The position numbers and the translations under genes were made by a program. Under the pieces are notes generated by a model. It worked only from the letters and a program-made list of their open reading frames with translations, ran no database searches and was not told the DNA's origin. From Rhizoclosmatium globosum (taxonomy: Eukaryota > Chytridiomycota > Chytridiomycetes > Chytridiales > Chytriomycetaceae), in NCBI GenBank assembly GCA_002104985.1, contig MCGO01000311.1, positions 1-35,673 of the forward strand: 35,673 nt of DNA. The letters run 5' to 3'. Below are positions 8,750-20,800 of the stretch, piece by piece. Position 1 is the stretch's first letter. Each line of letters starts with the position of its first letter.

Positions 8750-11700
8750 ATGGTAGGATCCAATGCTACCGCGTCATCAAACACTCCGCCGTCTCTCCAC
8801 TCAAACGCAGCAGCACGATCCAGTGACCCAATTAAGAGATCGGTCAGGATGGACTGAAGATACGAAAGGAAGAGATGAGAGAAGTGGCCTAATGATTGAT
8901 CGCACTCAGTGTCTCCATTCAATACCTTGTCCAACTTCATCACCACCATCACTAACCACACTATTCCCTTCCTCCACCCACCTTCTACTCACCTACTCCC
9001 TCTCTGTATACAATACTATACCCAACCACCACCAAACACCCACTCAATCTTCAAAAATCAACAACAAAAGTCTCTCAAAAGCGGCGGAGGCCTCGATGCC
9101 CAAATCGCAGACATTTCCGCTAAAATCGAAGTGGAGCGAAAGGTGCTCACGGGCGCGTCGGCAATGTATCGCCAGTTGGCCGATCCGCAAGCCCGTGAAG
9201 CCTGTGAAGCGAACATGGTTGAATCAAAGCGCCGTCTTGAATACTTGGAAGGACTCCTGCGTGATGCTGTTGGACAGTCAATGTCTCCACGGTATCCTAT
9301 TTTGTTGTTGTTGATGATGTGATGCATCGTTACTCATTCATTTAAATTGATTTAATTCGACAGACCTCCGAAAGCGAGTGGTTCAAATGGAACGCCTACT
9401 CTTGGCCAACAGGCCGCTCTCAATTCTGCATTCCCACCTCAACCTCGTACTGCCTCCGGATCCACAGTTAACCTTCAACAGGAAGCTTCTTCTGTCGCTT
9501 CACGAAGCCCAACACCTTCTATTGCCAACTTGTTCAAATTCGGAAAGAAGGATGGAAGTAGCCCCAATTTGGCACCGGAGCGGTCAATGCCTGATCTTAA
9601 TGGTTCTTACAACAATGGTGGTGCCATCACACCTCAACCACAAGCGCCTCAAACTGGAAACCAAGTATCCACCACATTTGGTGAGTTTGAGTTGATTTTC
9701 TTGGGGATGATGGTTTCAAGTGTTATCGGATGCTTGGTTATAACCTGAAACACCACTTCCATAACTCAACCCCACACGCACCCCCCTTTACAAAAGAAGT
9801 CAAGCAACACCCCAACTAAACTAAAACCCCTCTTTTTTTTTAGACTTGATGAAATACGGCACTGCAATCACAGGCGACAAAGTAAAACACCGCCTCCAAG
9901 AAATCCTGCACAAACTCGACACAGAACAGAAAGTCAAAACGGGTACCGAGAACCTCCTACACGCCATGATGAACCTCAACTCCGCCGCGTCCGTCGACCA
10001 ACGCGTTGCCGTCGAGTTGCGTGATAAAATGGCAGAAAGTAATGCAAAGATTGGGGTGTTGGAGAAGGCGAAGCATCGGTACAGTGCCTTGTATGTTGCG
10101 CCTGTTGGAGAGGAGGAAGAGGATACGTTGATTGGTGAGTTTTGTTTTGGTTTTTTGAGTGGTGTCTGTGTGATTAATTGGGTTTTGATTTGTAGACATC
10201 AGACGGAAGTGTTCTGGTCGGTTAAAGTTGAAACTTATCGGAGCTTCGAATCTCGTTGGACGGACGGCGGCGCAGAACGAAATCATTGCGACTGTGTCTG
10301 TGGATGGAAACTTGAAGTATACCTCTCGTCGGTCATCTACACGGTGGGATGAAACTCTTGATACGCAAGTAGATCGAGCTCAGGAGGTTGAGATTTGTGT
10401 GTATAGTCATCCAGGTGGGATGCTTCTGGGTCTTGTTTGGTTCAAGCTGGGTGATTTGGAGGATGACTTGCGGGCACGGTACCCAAATGGCGTTCCCTCA
10501 AATGTGAATGATGTAGAAGACACATGGTTAGATTTGGAACATGCTGGACAGATTTTGATTCGTGTTAGTTTCGGTGAGTCTGTCATCTTTTAATCGTGCA
10601 CCTTTCCCCCTCAAAATTCTAAACCACAAACGCACATACAGTCGGAATGGTCAAAACAAAAACCGCCCGCGACCAAGTCTTCCGTCGAGAAGCCGTCCAA
10701 AAGGCCTTCCCCCGAAACGGCCACAAATTCTACGCAATCCAATCCCTCCTCTACCAATGCGCCGTCTGTAACGAATTCTCCGGCTCCGGCACGCAATGGT
10801 ACCAATGCCAAGGATGTCTATACACCTGCCACGCGAAATGTTACCCCAACGTAATCACGAAATGTATCACTCCCCAAGAAATCCGAAACGCGAAACCGGA
10901 TCAGGACCTGAACACGGGTCAGCTCTTGAGTTACCGTATCCCACACAGATTCCAACCGAAGACCATTTTGTTGTCGTCGTGGTGCGCTCACTGTGGAAGT
11001 ATGATGGGTCCTGGAGCGAGGATTGAAAAGTGTGCAGAGTGTGGGAAATGCGCACATACAAGTTGTAAACCGATGGTTCCGAATTTCTGTCAGTTGAAGC
11101 CTGAGATGGCTATTCAACTTGTTGCTGCGTTTGAAGATGCGGAGAGGAAGAAGCATGCTAAGGAGATGGAGGAAGCGGAGAAGGCTGAGAAGGTTCGACG
11201 AGAGCATGATGCTGCTGTTGCGTCTGCTTTGGCGACGACTGTCAACGCTGCGGACTTGTTTAGAGGTTTGTCTTTGTCTTTTTTACGGCAGTTGTAGTAT
11301 GCTTACGATATGGTTTAGACAAAGAACCTGAGGGCGAGACCTATCTTCGTGACAAGTTGTTGGAAAACGCAAAGCAATTGGAGTTGTTACATTTGCAGCA
11401 ACAAAGAGAACAACAAGATGCTCAACAACAGCGTGCCGCTGAAGAAGAAAGAAGACGAAGGCAAGCTGAAGATGATGAACGTAGGAAGCAGTTTGAGTTG
11501 CAGCAGAGACGGTTGTTGGAGGAGAGGAGACGACAGGCCGAGCTCGAGGAGCAGCGACGACAACAACAGCAGCAAGTTGGATTTGCTTCCAGAAATGTCA
11601 AGCTGGAAGACTTTGACTTCTTGGCTGTGTTGGGTAGAGGTGCTTTCGGAAAGGTTGGACATCCAATTTGTCTTCACTAGATCTAATACTCTTGTGATAG

Positions 11701-12916
11701 GTTATGTTGATTGAAGAAAAGTCCACCAAACAGCTCTACGCCATGAAAGCGCTTAAGAAAGAATTCATTATCCAAAGCGACGATGTGGCGAGTGCTATGT
11801 TGGAAAAGCGAATCTTCCAAAAGGCAACTCAATCACAACACCCTTTCCTTGTCAACCTGCACTCCTGCTTCCAATCCGACACTCGCTTGTACTTTGTTAT
11901 GGAATACATATCTGGAGGTGACTTGATGTGTCACATTCAAGAAAAGAAACGTTTCAGTCAAGTCAGAGCCAAGTTTTACGCATGTGAAGTCTTGTTGGCG
12001 CTTGACTTCTTCCACAAAAACAACATTATTTACCGGTTTGTGGTTTATCTCTTCGATGGGTGTTGTGCTGATTTCCTTGTTTCAGTGACTTGAAGCTTGA
12101 TAACATCGTCATGTGTCCAGATGGTCACATTAAGGTTATTGATTACGGTATCTGTAAGGAAAATATGCCATATGGACAGCTTACAAGAGTGAGTTGTCTC
12201 AATTAATTAACTTGTCCTATCTAAACACTGCTTTAGACCTACTGTGGTACACCTGACTACATGGCTCCTGAAATCTTGAACCAGAGCAAATACAGTCGTG
12301 CTGTTGATTGGTGGAGTTTCGGTGTCCTTATCTATGTTATGCTTGTTGGAAGAGTTAAGTGTTTGAAGATTCCAAGTTTCATCACTAACAATATTCTGAA
12401 ACAGTACCCCTTCCATGGAGATGATGAAAGTGATATCCTTGAGGCGATTGTGTCCGATGCGATTGAATACCCTAGCAACATGCCGAAAGAGACCCTTGGT
12501 CTGATTCAAGGAGTGAGTCAACTCATTCCGTAAGCTGGACGTTTATACTGACTTGATTTCTGTGTATAGCTACTGAAGAAGGATCCAAGAAGTCGTCTTG
12601 GAGGAGGTAAATTGGACGCTGAAGAAGTCAAACGTCATCCATACTTTGCTGGAGTTGACTGGGACTTGTTTATGGAGAAGAAAGTTGCTCCTCCATGGAA
12701 ACCTGTGATTGTGAGTACATATGTTTGTTGTTAATTGGTCTGACATCGTCGTTCTTAAATAAGAAATCCGAGAGGGATGTATCCAACTTTGACGCTGAGT
12801 TCACTAAAGAGAAACCGATCTTGACACCTGTTAACACAGTCCTGAGTGCTGTCCACCAGGCTGAATTTAAAGAGTTTGACTTTACTGCCGAATGGGCTGG
12901 CCAACTACATCACTAA
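8750..12916 (+). CDS. PKC1: Protein kinase C (fungal Pkc1 type)
   Basis: Thirteen exons: 8750-8842, 9071-9291, 9364-9680, 9844-10134, 10196-10573, 10642-11265, 11319-11653, 11701-12035, 12086-12188, 12237-12353, 12405-12512, 12570-12710 and 12764-12916. They give 1071 residues, close to the usual Pkc1 size. Order: HR1 (about 37-100), Ser/Pro/Gln linker, HR1 (about 220-295), C2 (308-430), two C1 Cys/His zinc modules (about 460-510 and 533-582), a Gln/Arg/Glu coiled-coil, and an AGC kinase domain. Visible kinase motifs: GRGAFGK, Lys769 (AMK), [23 protein letters not shown], turn motif LTPV and hydrophobic motif FKEFDF with Asp in the phospho-site position. It acts below Rho1 in the cell-wall integrity pathway at the plasma membrane. 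The first exon is the least sure (donor GTCAGG); the phase fits and no other in-frame ATG exists before the first HR1. Confidence 0.93.
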
Positions 12917-13115
12917 TCCGATGATCGGGTTGAGAAGTCCGTGTTTCTTTTTTCATTCTTGTCATTTTTTTCTATATCGTTTGTTCTTATGTGTTTGAGT
13001 TTTGCGGGAGGTCATTGACCTTTTATAAGTGAGTAAAAGAACATTTCTACTTAACTTACTTTGTTATTTGTTGCTTTTTTGTGGGTTTCCCCAGACTTCT
13101 GACAATTTTTAGAAA

Positions 13116-14831
13116 ATGAATAAAACACCACGACGAACTCGAGTTTTAAAGCTCTATACAATAGGGCTGATTCTATGCATAATCACATATATCTCGACAT
13201 GCTATTGGATCCACTGGCGGCATTCATCAGCAATCAACGTCAACAATGATTTCATGGACTACTCAAAATCAAAACGACAACCAGAAAAGGGTACGCTCCT
13301 CAAGCTCACGGAAATGTCCGACTGGATACTTCCTAATAATGCGAATCAAACATTTCCTCCACGAACTAAACTTCGACTGAATTTGAGCCCATTATGTCCT
13401 ACACCACCTCATCTGGCCATGATCGCCATATTCACCATACCTGAATACGAAAACACCGCACGAAGGACATATTTGCGATTTCAATATAATCAGCAAAATA
13501 AGCTTCTCGTAGCGAATGACCAAATCCACTTCAAATATTTTTTTGGGAAAGGTTTCTCACCAGACATTGCGTACCAGATTTCATTAGAGCAGCAAATGTA
13601 TCCCAGTGATACAGTCGTAACAGAACGATATGAAGATCGTGATGATGGAAAGATATTGGATTGGTTTCGATATGCTCGAAGCGAACTCTATTATGAACTT
13701 GAAGATGGAGAATGGTGTTCACGTTATAAGTTCATAGGGAAGGGCGATGATGATGGCGTTATTCACGTTGGACGATTGTCATCAATGTTGAAAGGAATCC
13801 CTGATCATGAAAGTAGCTATATTGGTCGTTTAAGCTACCCAAACGTCCGAGGACAGCATATGACTGGAATGCTAAGCTTAGTCACACCAGATATTGTCGA
13901 GTGGATCAATGAAAGTCCGTTTCCGGCGGAAAATAAGGACGGTGTAGAAGACATGGTGTTAGGAACATGGTTTTGGGATATGAACTTAGAAATCAAACTA
14001 GTCAAGATTGAGAATGAGTTTCACAATTTGCCTGATGGCCCTTACTTTCAAAAGCGAATCTCAAATGAGAGTGTCGTGGTTCACTTTTGCAAGAATAATT
14101 ATCAGTTTTTCCAATGTATGCTTGGGCTTTACAAGTGAGTATACAACTATCAAGAGGAGTCGTCTTAATATTTCAACAGCCCCATCGAAGAACGGATCGA
14201 CTCATTGCATTATTTGATTCATCCGGATATTATAGATTACAGAGTGAAATATCAATTTGGTCTGAACATCACAAACGACACAGTTGAAGATATTTACGCT
14301 CAATTGTATTATACAACGAAAAACTCTACAATAAGCATTCAAGAGTACGACGATATCTTACTAGATACTTCAATAGACACAGCCTTTGATCAGCTTGGAT
14401 TGAAGGAAGTCGGAAAGGACAACGAATTTCGTACGCAGGTTTCATATCGCTTGCGAGAGGCGTCATACGATAGTTGGCTCTTGGGAGCCGACACATTACA
14501 GTTGATAATAGAAACTTTCCTGAGACGCCGTTTGAACGAACTGGGGTTCACCGAAATAGAGCATATCATGTTTTCTTCAAGTAGAATGGCAACTCTGGTG
14601 TCATGGGTGAAACAGGATCCAGAACGGGCGATGTCTGTGATTGATTTTGTAGTTCTGAAAGACTACATCATTACAAGGGCACAGGCGCGAAAGAAGTTCT
14701 TCCTTACAGAAGATGCTTCAGCAAATATCGCACAATCATTGTTGAAACTCATTAATGATGATGAACGTGTCAACGAGGCTATTGTTGACGAAGAAATTAT
14801 GAGGTTCTTGCCAAATAAAAGTTCATCCTGA
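13116..14831 (+). CDS. Type II membrane glycosyltransferase, GT31 (beta-1,3-galactosyltransferase)-like
   Basis: Two exons, 13116-14134 and 14180-14831 (45-nt intron), 556 residues. A basic N-terminus and one membrane segment (about 12-30, LKLYTIGLILCIITYISTCYW) give a type II Golgi/ER topology. The lumenal domain shows TARRTYLRFQY near 113-124, GKGDDDGVIH with the DxD-type Asp211-213, YIGRLSYPNVRG, and GVEDMVLGTW (276-285), which matches the E-D-V-x-x-G motif of GT31. The C-terminal 200 residues beyond the catalytic core are helical and unlike the family. It probably extends glycans on secreted proteins; donor and linkage cannot be read. It follows PKC1 on the same strand with a 199-bp gap, so it has its own promoter. 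Confidence 0.78.
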
Positions 14832-14964
14832 TTTAGTTATAGTGATTGTTGTTTGTGTAACCTTGTTGAGTTTTGCCTTTTGTTGTTCGATCATTGAGTT
14901 CTGCATCACAGATCATTAAAACCAAAACGGGTTTCACTAGGACCTCGCTATCGAAAAAATTACA

Positions 14965-16158
14965 ATGAAATTTACTATCGCCTCAGTTCTTATCAGCTCC
15001 ATTGGTATGCTAAACTCTTTCACACTTGCCGCGAATCAACTTCCAAATGGTATGCTGGACCTGCCAAGCTGTTCCACCAACTGTATTAGCCAACAACTTG
15101 GACCTTATAATGCTGCTTCGTGGGCCAACTCTCTTTGCACAAAGACATTTGTCGAAAAGAAGTATTCAGATTGTATCAAAACCAATTGCAAGACCGACCG
15201 GGAAGCCAATCCTTCTGTAGCCTTTCTCAAGAAGCGAAAGTCCTATTGTGACGCTTTGAAGTCTGGTAAACCAGCGAAAACAGGTGTGAAACCTTCAAAA
15301 ACCCATACTGCCAAGGCTGGCAAGACTGTTGCTCACCCAAAAAAGACAAACACGGCCGCCAAAGTTAAACCATCAAAAACTGGCGTCAAAGGAAAACCAA
15401 CGAAAACTGCAACGAAGAAGGCTAATTCCACAGCCAAACCACCAACAAAGAAGCAGTACCAGAATCTCATCGCCAAACTCCCGATCTGTTCCTTTGGCTG
15501 TATCAGTAAGCAATTAGGCTCTTTTGACTATGCCACGGTGTCCAACTCAGTGTGCAAGGCTGGATTTGATGAAATGGCTTCAAGTTGTGTTAAGGTAAAC
15601 TGTAAGAACCAAAACGATGTTAAAAGTGCATCCAACTTCCTGATGGCACGAAAGGGATATTGTTTCTTTGCGAGTGTTATGGGTAAGGATGGGAAGCAAG
15701 GCGGTTCAAACGCGACAGCCGGCATTACGAGGCTTCAGCATGATGTCACCAAAACTACGAAAGCTGTCTTGGTTGCTCAACCCACAGCTACTCAAATTGT
15801 CAAAGATGCGACTCAATTGAATTCCGAGGTTGCAGATAAAAATCAAGATGCCACAGCTACGGAAGTTGAGGAAGCTGAAGATGAAGAAGATGCTGATGGT
15901 GGTGACGATGATGACGAAAATGATGGAGATAATGACGCTGATGAAGATGATACTGAGGAAGACAGCGAAGATAACGCAGAGGGAGAAGAAGACAATACAA
16001 ATGAAGAAGCAGATGAATATTTGCCCACAGCGGGGGCGACTGCAGAATCATTGGGTGCGGCAAGAAACGTGATTCCGAACGACATCAAATCTACCTCCGG
16101 TTCGGTTATTTTGAGTGTTGGAATTCTATCTTTTACCATCATTTTTATGTCCCTTTAG
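14965..16158 (+). CDS. Secreted protein with two CFEM-like six-cysteine modules, Lys-rich linker, acidic stalk and GPI-type tail
   Basis: Single exon, 397 residues, intact. Signal peptide about 1-22. Module 1 has Cys 36, 40, 58, 70, 75 and 95; module 2 has Cys 175, 179, 197, 208, 213 and 233, giving C-x3-C-x17-C-x10-11-C-x4-C-x19-C. The linker (about 98-165) is basic, with repeated KPSKT / GKPTKT units. Residues 298-352 are almost all Asp/Glu. The end (SVILSVGILSFTIIFMSL) after a Ser-rich spacer is a likely GPI-attachment signal. The same module occurs singly in the two genes at 1.4-2.9 kb, so this copy arose by internal duplication. CFEM proteins sit on the fungal surface; the strong charge separation suggests electrostatic binding within the wall, which is my inference. 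Confidence 0.82.
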   Translation: MKFTIASVLISSIGMLNSFTLAANQLPNGMLDLPSCSTNCISQQLGPYNAASWANSLCTKTFVEKKYSDCIKTNCKTDREANPSVAFLKKRKSYCDALKSGKPAKTGVKPSKTHTAKAGKTVAHPKKTNTAAKVKPSKTGVKGKPTKTATKKANSTAKPPTKKQYQNLIAKLPICSFGCISKQLGSFDYATVSNSVCKAGFDEMASSCVKVNCKNQNDVKSASNFLMARKGYCFFASVMGKDGKQGGSNATAGITRLQHDVTKTTKAVLVAQPTATQIVKDATQLNSEVADKNQDATATEVEEAEDEEDADGGDDDDENDGDNDADEDDTEEDSEDNAEGEEDNTNEEADEYLPTAGATAESLGAARNVIPNDIKSTSGSVILSVGILSFTIIFMSL

Positions 16159-16390
16159 TCATGATATAAACAGTAAATTGATTTATATTTATTCTCTTCC
16201 ATAAATTCGATTTCTATTCAATCGGTGTTGCAGAATATGTGTGTCGGAGATGGCGGAGATGCTCGGGAAACAACAACGAAACCATTCGAAATTCAAGGTG
16301 GAGATTGGAAAGGAAAGCAATTCCGGAAAATTTTATCTCGTTACGCAAGGTCTTGCTACCCCCTCACAATTACTAATTAAAGAGAGCACA
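16159..16390. other. Convergent intergenic region, CFEM-like and WOPR 3' ends
   Basis: This stretch lies between the stop of the double CFEM-like gene and the stop of the WOPR gene. It is A/T-rich just after 16158 (ATTTATATTTATTC). No gene is supported. Confidence 0.45.
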
Positions 16391-17445
16391 TCAAAGGAAG
16401 CGATGAAGAGGACGAAGTGTAGGTCGACCGGAGAACCAGTCGTCATTAAAATCACTCCATTTCCGTTTACCCAATCCCCCACAAGGACAAGCGTTATTAA
16501 GGGTATTATGGTGGCTGTGTTGTTGATATGAGGGTCGTGCTGAGAGAGCTAAAGATTGTTGAATTGGAGGCAGTGGTGATGGCTGCTGATGATGGTGAGA
16601 AGGAGCATTTGAGGTCTGAGAGAGCTGTTGCTCAAGCCTTTGTCTGAACCGCGGAGAATACTTTATGAGGTTAGGGAATTGCGATGGAGTCTTGAGCGGT
16701 TCAACTTGAATATCCAAGCGATCATGCCGCTTGAGGTTGACAGGGGTATCGTCTGATTCCTCGTCGTCGCCATACAAATGGGCAATGTCCTTTGGATAAA
16801 AGTAGGATATGACTCTGTAGTTCTGGCCGTTGCTTCCTTGGACCGAGATAGTACGTTTCGCAAAGCCGTGTGGGACAAGGCGGGTGTTTGGGCGTGGAAC
16901 GGGGGTATTGAAGCGGGTGGATTCTTCTACGATTGCGGTACTTGGCGGCTTCTTTGTGCTTTCAACTTCGCGGTAAAGAAGGAATTGGCCGTTGACTCGT
17001 GATGGTGACCAGCGGCATCCATCCCGCCAACGCATCATTTGTGTGTGCGACGTGCTCTCTGCAGCACAGTTCAGTTAGTATTTAAGTAGTATTAACTGCC
17101 AGCCAAGTGCTTACCGGCAAAGACAATGATTGTTCCGCTCTGCAGCCTCATTGCGGACAGATCTACCGGAATGACATTGAGCGGGAACAGATAGCCGGCA
17201 ACGCAAGCTTCAACAAGGATCTGGGCATCGTGCTTGTTCTTGCAGAACCTGGTAGGAAACCAAGTATGGCGAGATAGTGAGTGAGTGTTCGTTGAATGAA
17301 GGGAGATTGAGGCTAACCCTCTAAATGTTTCAAAGTATTTTGGTGGAGCCTCGGCAGTTTGAGGAGTCGTCTTTGGCGGTCGTTCGTATCTGTCCAGCTG
17401 ACTAGTTGCGTGGTGACTGCTCACAAGTGCCATTTGCGTTTGCAT
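16391..17445 (-). CDS. WOPR-domain (Gti1/Pac2, Wor1/Ryp1 family) transcription factor
   Basis: Three exons: 17445-17318, 17248-17115 and 17058-16391, giving 309 residues. The WOPR box is split by both introns: YFETFRG, then HDAQILVEACVAGYLFP and SGTIIVFAG, then MRWRDGCRWSPSRVNGQFLLYRE. This last block is the family hallmark. The second part of the domain follows (FAKRTISVQGSNGQNYRVISYFYPKDI). The rest is Gln/His/Pro/Ser-rich, as in most members, which act as DNA-binding switches for morphology or sporulation in fungi. The first intron is 69 nt and in frame without stops, so it could be retained, but that would interrupt the conserved FRG...DA segment. Confidence 0.9.
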
Positions 17446-17841
17446 TTTTGAGTTGTTTTCTCAATCGCAAATCCAGTGGTTCCGTTCCGCTCCAATTTTT
17501 GGATGGTGATGTCATGAGGGCCTTTGCCATCACCACCTCCACCATATCACAACAAAGTCAAGATTGTGACCTTGTGGTAGACTCTGTTTAAGTGCCATGA
17601 TTTCCCGCATCTTTAACTGTAGGAATCAGTGGTCCTTGAGAGGGATCTCACTCTAAAAATTGTATCACTCATCATTGAGAAAGAGATAAGGAACAAATGT
17701 ACTTCTGAAAATCCACTGATATTAATAGATAGATAAAAGAAAGTGCAATTATATTCTCACTTTTGGAAACAAATGAAGAGGAAGACAGAATGTGGGGAAG
17801 CAAAAAAAAAAATGGATTATCGGTAAGACGTTCTTTTAAAT
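17446..17841. other. Intergenic, WOPR promoter and ABC transporter 3' flank
   Basis: This 396-bp stretch lies upstream of the WOPR start (minus strand) and downstream of the first ABC gene's stop. It includes a run of A near 17803-17813. No open frame of interest and no repeat. Confidence 0.45.
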
Positions 17842-20800
17842 CTAATCAGCATTTGCATCATCATCACTAATGATACGCAAGAATACTTCCTCAAGAGTCG
17901 TTTGACTGATACCCCACTGCAAGATACCATGCTTCTCCTTCTCCTTCTCAATCTTCTCAAACAAGATTGGAATAGCATTCGAAGCAGCTGGGAATTCGTA
18001 CGCAGTGTTGGTTGAGAAGGCATCAATCTTTTTGAATCCAGTTGGCAAGATACTCTCCACAAACGTGCACGCACGAGCGGTATCCTCAGCCTGAGAGTAG
18101 AAGTTGAGCTTGAATCCGGTTCCATAGAGCTCCTTGAGTCGCAATGGGTTTGCAATACAGCGAAGAGATCCCTTGGCCATGATTCCGATTCTCTGACAGA
18201 GTGCCTCAGCCTCTTCCATGGAGTGGGTTGTCAAAATGATGGTCTTGTTGTCACGGGCATCTTGGATAATGTTCCAAATGAGACGACGGACTTCAGGGTC
18301 AAGACCGGTGGTAGGTTCGTCCAAGAACACGACAGATGGGTTTCCAACAAGTGCAATAGCGATAGAAAGACGTCTCTTTTCACCTCCAGAGAGTCTCTTG
18401 CTCAATCGGCTTCTCAAGGCTTCCAAGGAAACCTGCTTCAATGAGGCCTCAACGGCTTCCTTCTCTCTGCCACCGGCAACACCCTTGAGACGGGCATAGA
18501 AGTACAAGTGCTCCTCAACAGTCAAATCTTCCCACAAGATATCGAATTGAGGACAGACACCAATCGAGTTGTAGACAAGACTGGTTTGAGTCTTGATGTC
18601 ATATCCAGCAAGACGAGCAACACCGCCAGAGCTTTCGTAAAGACCGGTCAAGATACTGATCAAAGTGGTTTTACCTATTCATTTCCAAAAGTTTAGAGTT
18701 GTTCGATTGCATTCAAAAATTCAACATACCAGCTCCGTTGGGTCCCAACAATCCAAAGATAACACCAGCCTCTTCCGCAAAGGTAACATTTCGCACACCG
18801 ACCTTAGGTCCAAGTCCCTTTCGACTTGGGTAAACCTTCTTCATGTGGCTCATAACAATCGGCGCAGTGTCACTGTACTTTCCAGCATCGACTCTAGCAC
18901 GCTCTTCTCGAACATCATCGTCTTCACGTGGATCAAGCTCTCCAGTCGCCGCAATCGCCTGCTGCTCCTCAGAGAGATTGTCAACACCACCGTTCGCCTT
19001 CTTTCTCTGCGACGACTTGGCCTTCGCAAAGAGATCGGTGACAGGGAAGTGCCATGGACGAACGATACCGAATTCAGAGGGAATGACTTGGTTTAAGTAC
19101 AACGCGAGACCGCCGTATACAAAGATTTCACCAAACAGGAATACACAGATGCTTCTGAACTCGGTTCCGCTTGAGAACTGTTCGGTTCCGAAGGGGAGGG
19201 CGCCTGGTGTGAATGCAGCGGTGTTCATGAGGGAAAGGCCGCGGTAGAAGGCGAAGGGGGGCCAGATGTTTAGGAGAGGTGCTTGTGTCGAGTCTTTGAA
19301 GAGGTTTGTGAGGACGAGGGAAATAACGACTCCGACAAGGACAATGAGGAAAGTGAGGACGAGAGCGATACGTGACTTGGAGAAGAGGGTTGCAATGACA
19401 AAGGCGAGGACGATTTGGACGTTACCCCAGAGGAAGAAGAGGACAATTAAGACGGCTGGACTTGTCTTGGTGAACAATTCCAATTTGGCGCCTTTTCCAA
19501 CGACCATAAAGACGAGAGTGGAGATAAAGAAGAGGAGGAAGAAGGTGACGTAGTGGGAGACGTAGTAAGCCCAAGCCTTGACTCCGTTCATCTTCATCAT
19601 AATGTAACTGTTGCATATCACACACATTAGTGGCCAGAATCTTTCCAACGCAAAGCAAAGAAACTCACATTCGATCCTCCTTCTCCTTCACCAGCATAAT
19701 AACGAAAATCGGGAGCAAGAACGATACACCAAATGGATACAAAATACGTCCAATCAATCCACCAAAGGGGTAGGAAAACCCAGTGTTCTGGATGTTAGGG
19801 AACGCACGGATACCCTGTGTAACAGTCGCTCTCGCAATCGTCTCGTTTCCAGCTCCAGTCGCTCTCAACAATGACTGTCCCAACTGAGCAACAGTCTCCA
19901 AAAGACGGAATCCTTGGGATGGGAAAGTGGATGACGATGCAACACGCTTATCGGTTCCGTAGTGGAGCACAAGCTTCGCGGCCTTGGCATCAGCGTCGAA
20001 TGCATCCAAAAAGATTCCTCCGTATGGCATTTGGGCTGTGATTGCGTCTGCAGAGAGTTGGAACGCTTGCAATGCGGCGATCGTCTGTTGATCTTTGTTG
20101 AGGAGGAGAACGGACTTGTTGAGTCCTGCAAGGCCAGTAATGATATTGTTAAGATTGTTAGAGAGGATGTTGTCAATGTCGTCTGTAGTTGAGATTGACT
20201 TGTTGGCAGAGAAGTAAGGGACAAGGAGGAAGTTGGAGAGATCGTACGGGGAATTTGTGTTGTTGGTAATAGTGAAGTTGATGAACAAGCGCTGGGCGAT
20301 GGAACCAAGAATTCCCGAAGAAGATTGGTAGTGTGGGGCAAGGAAGGAGGAGGCGTTGGCAGTGAGTGCCAAGCCTTGGTTCAAGGAAAGTGGACCAGCG
20401 TTTGGAAGGGCTCCCAACGCATTTTCGAGGCCTGGACGAGCTCCGACAACGGCCCATGAGGCTTGCTGAAAACGAGTAAAGTACTGGAACGATTCAAAGT
20501 CAAAGTTTTGAGGATCCGTTGCGAGTTTGGTGAGTTGGGCAATCCATCCTCCTTGTGGTGGTGGAACGAAGGTTGAGTCCACTTTGGCGGCGCCAGTGAG
20601 GTTTCCGTATTTTTCGTAGATTGGAGAGTTGGATGGGTATTCATCACCAAACCAGTAGACACCTGTGTTTCATAAATAGGTTTAGCTCACAGCCACACTC
20701 AATGCCGGAAGGAAGAAATATCCATGATCCATTATCCCGATTCCTCAATAAAATAGGCTGTAATATTCCAGCATCCACACCGAATCACTGGCAGCAGGTA

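Noticed and set aside
12086..12188. DYG instead of DFG in the kinase domain, as a sign of a pseudokinase
   Set aside because: Fungal Pkc1 enzymes normally have DYG; all other catalytic residues are present.
15843..16142. Minus-strand Ser-rich open frame
   Set aside because: Antisense of the Asp/Glu stalk of the CFEM-like protein (GAT/GAA read backwards as Ser codons).
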